From Elymus sibiricus (Eukaryota; Streptophyta; Magnoliopsida; Poales; Poaceae): a DNA stretch of 64,000 nt. The notes beneath the pieces were generated by a model. It had not been told where the DNA came from. It ran no database searches and saw nothing but the letters and a program-made list of their open reading frames with translations. Each line of letters starts with the position of its first letter. The first letter of the stretch is position 1. The DNA lies in NCBI GenBank assembly GCA_039707655.1, contig CM077664.1, positions 24,788,781-24,852,780 of the forward strand. Reading direction: 5' to 3'. A program made the position numbers and the translations under genes. Below are positions 56,380 through 64,000 of the stretch, in pieces.

Positions 56380-58740
56380 ATGCAAATCAAAAGACTGCCT
56401 GGATATTGGAGGGAGACTCTCCAACCCATCAAAACTGAGCGTGCAACAATTGATAAGCAGCAGGGTGGGCATAGGATATTCTTTCCAGAACATATTAGTG
56501 ACGATCTGGTGGGAATTGATGAAAACAGGAGCAAGTTGACTGAATGGCTGACCAACAATGATAAAGAAAGCACGGTGATAACAGTTTCTGGTATGGGGGG
56601 CTTGGGGAAAACCACGCTTGTGAAGAATGTGTTTGACAGGGAGAAAACCAACTTCCCTGATGCTCATGCTTGGATTGTGGTGTCCCAGGCCTATGATGTG
56701 GTTGATTTGCTGGGGGCATTGTTCACCAAGATACAGCACACACAAGGGTCACTGATGCCACCTACTCTTAGCGTGGGCGCCAAAGCTGATGTTTATGAAT
56801 TGACAGAAGCAATAAAGAAGATACTGCAAGGCAGGAAGTGTTTGATTGTGCTTGATGATGTGTGGGACACAGAGGCATATACTCAGATGTGCAATGCGTT
56901 CCAGGGTCTCCAAGGGAGCCGTGTTATGATCACAACAAGGAAGGAAGATGTTGCGGCTCTTGCTCCACCAAGTCGCCGCCTGCTACTCCAGCCATTGGGT
57001 AGTGCCGAGTCGTTCAAGCTCTTTTGCTCAAGGGCTTTCCACAACAGCCCGGACCATGAGTGCCCTCCGGAGCTCGAGAAGGTGGCTGCTGATGTAGTTG
57101 AGAGGTGTCATGGCCTGCCATTGGCCATTGTATCTTCTGGAAGCCTATTGTCCAAGAAGCAAGCGACAGAGCACGCCTGGAATCACATGTACAATCATCT
57201 CCGAAGCGAGCTGAGGGGGAATAACCATGTCCAAGCTGTACTTAATCTGAGTTACCATGACTTGCCAGGTGATCTCAGGAACTGCTTACTGTATTGCAGC
57301 TTGTTCCCTGAAGATTATGCAATGCCACGGGAGAGCCTTGTCCGAATGTGGGTTGCAGAAGGATTCACGATGAAGAAACAAAACAGCACGCCAGAGGAAG
57401 TTGCTGAGGGAAATCTCATGGAACTAATCAGCCGGAATATGTTGGAAGTTGTGGAGAGGGATGAACTCTTCCGGGTCAGTAAATGTAAGATGCATGACAT
57501 TGTTCGTGACCTGGTTCTTGCTGTAGCGAAAGAGGAGAGGTTTGGCTCCGTGAATGATATGGTCGAAATGATTCGCATGGATAAACAAGTTCGTCGGTTG
57601 TCAATGTCTGGTTGGAGAGACAGTAACGCAGATGCAAGAGTGGAGTTTCCACGGCTGCGTACCATCATGTCGCTCGCGGCAACTTCGTCCTCTACCAACA
57701 TGCTTTCCTCAGTTTTCTCTGGATCCAACTACCTTACTGTTCTCGAGCTTCAAGACTCTCCAATAACCCAAGTGCCAGCATCCATTGGGAATATGTTCAA
57801 TCTCCGCTACATAGGCTTAAGGCGTACCAATGTCCGGTCACTGCCAGACACCATTGATAAGCTCTCAAACCTTGAGACATTGGACATCAAGCAAACAGGA
57901 ATAGAAAACCTACCACCAGGAATTGTAAGGGTTGAGAAGCTACGACACCTTTTAGCAGACAAATTTGCTGATAAGAAGCAGACAGAGTTCCGATACTTTG
58001 TCGGGGTCGAAGCACCTCAAATGATTTCCAACTGTCAAGAACTGCAAACTCTTGAGACCGTCCATGCTAGCAAGGACTTGTCGCTACAACTGAAGAAAAT
58101 GAATAAGCTGCAGACTATTTGGGTTGATAACATCGATGCGTCTAACTGTGAGGACCTTTTCAAGACCCTCTCTGATATGCCCCTGCTTTCCAGCTTACTT
58201 CTTTGTGCATGTGATGAGAAGGAGATACTTTCTTTCCAAGCACTAGTGCCAATCTCCAAAATGCTCCACAGACTGATCATCAGAGGTGGCTGGGCGGATG
58301 GGACACTAAAGTGCCCAATATTTCAGGGCCGTGGGAACAATCTCAGGTACTTGGCTCTAAGTTGGTGCAATTTTGGGATAGAAGACCCAATCCAGTTGTT
58401 GGCATCTCATCTGCCAACTCTCATTCATCTCAGTCTTAACAGGGTGAGTAGTGCAGCTATATTGGTTCTTTCTGCAGGGTGCTTTTCTAAGCTAAAAACC
58501 CTCGTCTTGAAGCGCATGCAAAATGTCAAGCAACTGGAGATAAAAGAGGGTGCCATTCCAAACATTGACGAGATCTACATCATGTCACTCTCGGAGCTGA
58601 ATATGGTCCCTCAGGGCATCGAATCCCTTGGAACCCTCAAGAAGCTCTGGATGATGAATCTACACAAAGACTTCAAGGCTCAGTGGAATCTGAACCAGAT
58701 GCACAACAAGATGCAGCATGTTCCAGAGCTTCGTTCCTAG
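56380..58740 (+). pseudogene. NB-LRR copy C, coiled-coil domain and promoter deleted
   Basis: Homology starts at about 56369; the first in-frame ATG inside it is 56380, equivalent to Met132 of copy A. From there 786 codons run to TAG at 58740 and include P-loop GMGGLGKTT, kinase-2, RNBS-B, GLPL, RNBS-D, MHD and the LRRs without any stop. The frame also happens to extend upstream through the junction to 56269. The coiled coil with EDVID is absent, as is any sequence corresponding to the copy A promoter. Where B differs from A and C, C usually keeps the A state, and it shares B states at five positions that separate A from both. A CC-less NLR without its own promoter is probably not functional. 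Confidence 0.85.
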
Positions 58741-58768
58741 CAAAGAGCGACAGTCTACCTCCTTCAGT

Positions 58769-58774
58769 AATAAA
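58769..58774 (+). terminator. Poly(A) signal AATAAA after NLR copy C
   Basis: Same context as in copies A and B. Confidence 0.5.
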
Positions 58775-60927
58775 GAATCATAAGAATTTCTTATGCAATG
58801 TAAGTGTGCATGCTTTTAATTACTTGTGATGAGTCCTATGTTACTGTAATAGGATCAAGAGCTCTTAATTTATTTGCGACTGTAAATTTTCATGCATTGT
58901 TGGTTGTGTATGTAATAATTCCTGAAACACGGGCATTCCTTGCCATCAGGAACTAAACTGAGTGAATTTGTTTCATATACGTACTGATTCCGTCAAATCA
59001 TATACCATGTACGTACTGATTCCGTCAAATCATATACCATGTACCCGCCCATCTCTCTGTTTCCTAGATATTGCATTGCATTATTACTTGTTTGGTTATG
59101 CATTAATACTTGTTTACTACCCTATTGGGCTCATGAGTGCATACTTTCTAGTTTAAATGTTACAGAAGTGGCCCATGCAAATGCGTGCGCATTATATTTA
59201 TCGTGAATGATTTATAAAACAAATTCGTGTGTAGCAGTAATTTCCTGTGCACAGCGCTACTCAAGGAACATTGAATCTACTGGCCCCATGGTCGAGAATC
59301 ATATCCAAGTCTCCATGCTCCCACCTTATCAGGGCAGCCAGGCCGGGACTCACAGTGCTTCCTCAGCGTCACACCGACAGCATCGACCAATTCTTGGTTC
59401 CTCTCCCAGCACTCGAGCCTCCTGGCTAGCCGGCCTCCTCGCTAGCCACTGCCGGTACTGTCCTCTGTAGCACACATGGACGTATGATCTTGGTAAAAGG
59501 ACTGGGCCGCCCCTGCCCTAATAGAATTACTTGATCTGGTAATCAAATTATTTCCTTATTAGTTCATTGACGCAAGATTAAGCCTGATTGGAAAGTAGCA
59601 TCTATTCTCAATTTTTCGAAAAGGGGCGCTTTATTACTTAAAAGGTTTAAGCCAATATGTTTCATCCAACGCCAATATGGCCTTTTTTCTACAGGTTACA
59701 CTGAATATCCACCAGAAGCTAGCTATTCCATGCAATAGGTATAAACCAGATGTGTCAATGGAGCATACAAGACTTCTAAAAATTACAAACATCCGGCATC
59801 TAATCCTAGCAATTGATTATTCTTAAACACGGCACAAATCAACAATTGATATTTCATTATTTGAAAATATAGCCTATAAATTATAATAGTATAATAAACA
59901 TAATTATAAGGCTTTGTACTCTAGGCTTTTGCCCCTTCTTTTGAAAGTACAGAAGACAGAAAAACTGACCACTAACGTGTAGGCAACCGAGAGGAGCCGA
60001 ACAAAAGAGGAGGCTGATCCATGGGAGGCTCGCTGCTGACTGATTGGTGAAGATCTTGACTCTCGGCTGGGTGATGCACTGCACAGGTCGTAAGTGTTGC
60101 TTGCACTAATATGTTTAATGCTAGCTTCCTATTTTCTCTTCTATTAGTTTCAAAGCATTTTTATAACCGTACTTATATGTTGTAGTTGGAGGAAGCTGTG
60201 GCTACTCTATAAACTGCATGCATATTTCCTTTCCCTTTCATGAAAGGTGGCTATTGTTTCCTCATGAAATTTCAATGAAATAGGTATACTGTAGGTGAGT
60301 TCGAGCAATCTGATGGAGATTGTAACCAGTCGGTTGATCTGTGTCTTATCAGAATTATTTATTTTCTATTAGCTGATTTGGACTTTGTATGTTTGCTTGA
60401 GTTAGTGTTCCTATATCTATTTGTTACACGAAGCATGCAAATTTGTTTGTTTAAGGTATTGCTACCATTCAGAGTATGCGGATAAACCACACTTCAGGTT
60501 GAATTATTCATGTAATTCCTAATTAAATGAGCTGGTGCATACAAAACTCCATGGACAATTGCGCAACGCCCAGTTCCCTTCATGTGATTTTGTTCCAAGT
60601 AAGAGAATACATCCCATGATTTTATATTTTGAATGATATTTTTGTAATATAATGTAAGTTGTCCTTCTATGAAAACATTAGCTATTTGTAGGTACAAATT
60701 GAATAGCGAGTACATTGGTTCAGGAAATTGTACATGGGCGGTTCCATAATAAGTGTCGTATTTTCAGTTCATTGAGATCCTGACATGAGCAAACATCCAT
60801 ATGATGAGAAGGTTATGACTTATGTCTGTATGATGACATTTACTTTAGGGTGTGAGAACTTTGCTCAAAAGTTTCACCAAAACCTCATATGTGAAAAAAA
60901 CAATTCAGGTTGTGAACTATTAATCAT
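58775..60927. other. NLR downstream flank of unit C
   Basis: Counterpart of 43047-45199 in unit B, also lacking the 269-bp segment. No gene supported. Confidence 0.55.
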
Positions 60928-60943
60928 TGGTTATCAACAACAT

Positions 60944-62193
60944 TTTTTTTTGAAAAGGAGGATTACCCCTGGCCTCTGCATCTGGGCGATGCATGCAGCC
61001 ATTTTATTAATTATTCACAGAGACCTTACAAAGTAGTACATCAGGTAGTCTGAAGGCACCATCTTAGCAACAACTGTCTCTACTCCTATCCACTTGATGA
61101 AGGGGTGCCGATAGTCCGAGCCTAATACCAAACAGACATCGCACCAAAGTCTAACATCTAAAGCCGGAGGCTCCAACCGAGCCACATACTGGGTTTGGGG
61201 TACAAACCGGTCCGACGCACTCTCATGTGTCGTCGCCGCCGTCTTCCACCAATCCATCTTCAAAGCAGAAACTAACGCACCGACCTTGCCAGGCCTCTCT
61301 GCCATCGACGCCACCATGACGCCAGATAGCGTCCTCCTCCTGCGCGAGTCCATCTCCGCGCATCGGACGCCGAGTCTCCACTGCGCCACGCCGCCGAGAT
61401 CCGCCGCCATCAATGAGTAAGATGAAGCACCGCTCCACCAAAGAAGCCGTCCACTGGTCCCTCGAGCCTGTGTACACCTCCAAGAATGACGCCCTCAAGG
61501 GGGAAACGACACCAGAGCACCGCCGTCATCCGATCTACTGATGTAGGGTTTCCCCGGGAGGTAGCAGATATAGGTCTGGAGCTTCTCCACGGCGATGCCT
61601 TCAAGAAGGTAACGGCACAAAAGAGTGCCGCCATCGCCGGTCTTGGCAACAAGCCGAGAACGAGGTTTTCACCCGGATCCGCTCGACGAACCTCCATCTC
61701 GCATCGTGCGCATGGACCACCACCGATCTCCGCCGCCGCGGAGCGAGCAAGCCACTCTGGCCAGATCAGATCTGACCGGTGGGCCAACCACGCTCGCAGC
61801 CGACCAGTCCACCAAAGCCCTCCACGCCGCCGCCGATCCGAGGTGCCGCAGCGCCGATCCGCCGCCGCTCGCCGCCGGGAGCGAGCCACCGCCGCGGAGG
61901 CTCGGATCCGGGGGCGCACTTCCGCTCGCCCGGGTGCCCCGCGCCACCCTCGCGCGCAAGAAGGAGAGGCTCCTCCGCCACCGCCGTCAGCCGCCCGGGC
62001 TTAGCGGAGGGATGGGAGGGGGAATGAGCGGCGGCTAAGATTGGGGCCCCTTGGCCGCCCGCGCGGGGGGGCGACGAAGGGGAGAGGAAGGGAGGAAGCA
62101 GCGGGCGGCGGCGCTGCTGTGTGGTGGCGGCGGCGCTAGGTCAACAGGAGTTTTTATTATTGAGAAAACAAGGTGCTGTTCGGTGCTGCTGTA
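60944..62193 (-). mobile_element. Short non-LTR retroelement with 16-bp TSD, unit C
   Basis: Same insertion as in units A and B; TSD copies at 60928-60943 and 62194-62209, and the same internal deletion as B. Confidence 0.8.
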
Positions 62194-62209
62194 TGGTTAT
62201 CAACAACAT

Positions 62210-64000
62210 AATTAATGTTTTGTTATTGAGAGAAGTATTTGATTAGTTAGTGGATGTAGCGAAAACTTATATCCTAAGGGCCTGTTCGGTGCTGGCCAAA
62301 GATTTTTCTCTCTCAATGTATATTACACTCCCTGTATGAAGGTTGTTTTAATAGTTTCTCTTGCATAATGAGCTATATGCCTGTTGCCTTTGCCTAGGTT
62401 AGCTCGCATGCATGAGCATGAATGGATATGATTTTTATTACTAAAGATTCAGGATACAATTGAAATTATATTCATGTTGATTTATTATTGTGAATGATTG
62501 TATCAACCATGGAATAGAAGGCCCCCGTTTCTGTTTTTGAATGCCAAAGTATCTTTATATTGCACTATTACAGTTGTATACAAAAATATGAATCTTTCTC
62601 TAAGCTGATGTAGGAAAATTTTCTATCGACTTACACTTTCCATATGTCAAATGTAGTTACTTAATTTTAATTCAGATTTTGAACTATAGTCCGCTAAAGA
62701 TATCATTTGTTTGTACTTTCCAAGGAGTACCAGGGAAACGAGTTGCAACCGAGCCCTTCCAACATGGATTCATCTAGAACATCCCGCGACCATATGCACA
62801 TGATATAAAGGAGAAATATTAGGCCAAAATTGAGAAGTTTGGCACCGCCTGTACATTACAGCTCCTACGGTTGTTACCAAAGCTCCGAGTGAATCTGAAA
62901 CAGGCCATGGACATGGATCACCGAAGTGAAAAGAATGCCTCCGAGTTTCAATCTTAAACCGCATAATTTGCCTTGCTTGATTTTCAGTATAATGCCAATT
63001 CTTTGTCCTCTATATAGCTATTCTTTCATTGATGCATACATGAAAAAATATGTTCATATTTTAATGATTTTGTATGTAAATTAAATTGCTAGCCCGTGCA
63101 GAGGCATGGGTTGATGACTAGTGGCAGAAAATCCCCTTCGGTTGCAGATTTGGCGCCAAACAGATCCACGGAGATAATCACATTGGTGCCAAGCAGAACG
63201 CAAATTAGTAATTGCCTTGGCACCAAACACGATCTATTTGCCTTCGTCCCGCTAATCTTCGTCATTCCTCCTGATTGTCCTCCTTGTAACAAGAACGTGA
63301 CAAAGGTATGCTGTGTAGATGATCTCCCTTTTCCTTTTGGCCTTGTAGCAAGAACGACACAAGGCATGATGATCTGAAGGTGGTGTAGATGACATCCCTT
63401 TTGCCTTCCTTCTCCTAGCAACAGAAAAGAAGATGATCAGCCTCAAGTTATGTGATATATGCTCTGACTGTATTCACGTTGTCAAGGCACAAAGAGATTT
63501 CATGGACTGAGTTTACTATGCTATCACATCTTACAAAAAAGAGAGGAGAAGACAAGGTCTAATGGAGAATATGACTAACAGCAACGAAGATTCAAACAGG
63601 TACCATCAGTCTTGTTAAATTCAGTAATAACTAATAAATAAACTGAACGGGAGCCAAACCCTCCAAACAACTAATACAAAATTATATGATACAATTTTCT
63701 TAATGAAGGATGATAAGTGACTCCAAAACTTATGTTCTGCATCTTTTAGACAATGTTAGAGTGAAAGTTTTCATTTAACAGAATTCATTTCTATTGCTTT
63801 GGACAAGCTCAAACTAAAATGCATAAATGTAGTCTGGTCTGTACTTGAAACGTAGGTGATTTGATCATGAAGTGCTTCGGTTTTCCATAACTTGACAGGA
63901 GATTAATGTAGATGATCTCCCTTCTTCCTTCTGTCTCCTGGTAGCAAGAGAGATTTCCTTGACTGAGTTTGTTATGCTATACATATTACGAAAAAAAGGA
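62210..64000. other. Distal flank of unit C to the window end
   Basis: Counterpart of 46482-48272 in unit B, with the candidate Helitron CTAG at 63118-63121. No gene supported. Confidence 0.55.

Larger units (their letters stand above)
56369..64000. repeat. Segmental duplication unit C (NLR-containing), left-truncated
   Basis: Collinear with unit B (offset 15728 bp) and unit A (offset 44080 bp near the gene) up to the end of the window; the unit continues beyond it. Its promoter, MITE and first NLR domain are missing at the Copia junction. Confidence 0.95.

Overview
The window reads as nuclear DNA of a grass, most likely a Triticeae cereal (wheat, Aegilops or barley group). The evidence is a minus-strand Copia element whose LTR starts with the TGTTGGAAATATGCCC-type terminus of the BARE/WIS/Angela group, several CACTA ends with TAGTGGCGCACC or TAGTCCCGG subterminal repeats, a Tekay-like chromodomain Gypsy element with 3.5 kb LTRs, Stowaway MITEs, a MULE and LINE remnants. 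There is no operon structure; coding sequence is sparse and most of it belongs to transposons.

The host-gene core is a cluster of three nearly identical copies of one CC-NB-LRR (RPM1-like) immune-receptor gene, each inside a large segmental duplication. Copy A (unit 11254-21629) carries an intact 917-residue gene (11907-14660). Copy B (unit 39598-49683) has an 8-bp tandem duplication in the coiled-coil region that creates an ATGA stop/start overlap, leaving an 866-codon internal ORF. Copy C (unit about 56369 to the window end) has lost its promoter and the coiled-coil domain at a junction with a Copia element and keeps only NB-ARC and LRR. B and C share amino-acid states and a 269-bp deletion not found in A, so they are sister copies. 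All three units carry the same short non-LTR insertion with a 16-bp target-site duplication, so that insertion predates the duplications.

Layout: 1-1553, exons resembling a nodulin-homeobox (NDX) gene; 1554-4028, nested CACTA ends, a CACTA-borne C48 (Ulp1-like) protease fragment and an LTR fragment; 4029-5300, low-information DNA with a 441-bp insertion-like block; 5304-6896, a decayed TIR element (PIF/Harbinger-like) with a GC-rich pseudo-ORF; about 6900-11253, a MULE with a once-interrupted transposase, a 27-bp minisatellite and a plant-mobile-domain (PMD) gene cut off at the duplication edge; 11254-21629, unit A; 21630-24557, AT-rich DNA with a tRNA-like sequence and a three-copy array of about 316 bp; 24558-36504, the Gypsy element, dead through RT-core loss and many C-to-T nonsense codons; about 36600-39490, a minus-strand LINE remnant; 39598-49683, unit B; 49684 to about 56330, a minus-strand Copia with intact gag-pol but no 5' LTR; 56331-56368, a patchwork junction; then unit C.

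A single NLR locus was apparently duplicated in tandem, then invaded and partly dismantled by retrotransposons. Only copy A looks able to encode a complete receptor. All statements rest on reading the sequence and recalled family knowledge; no database search or alignment program was run.
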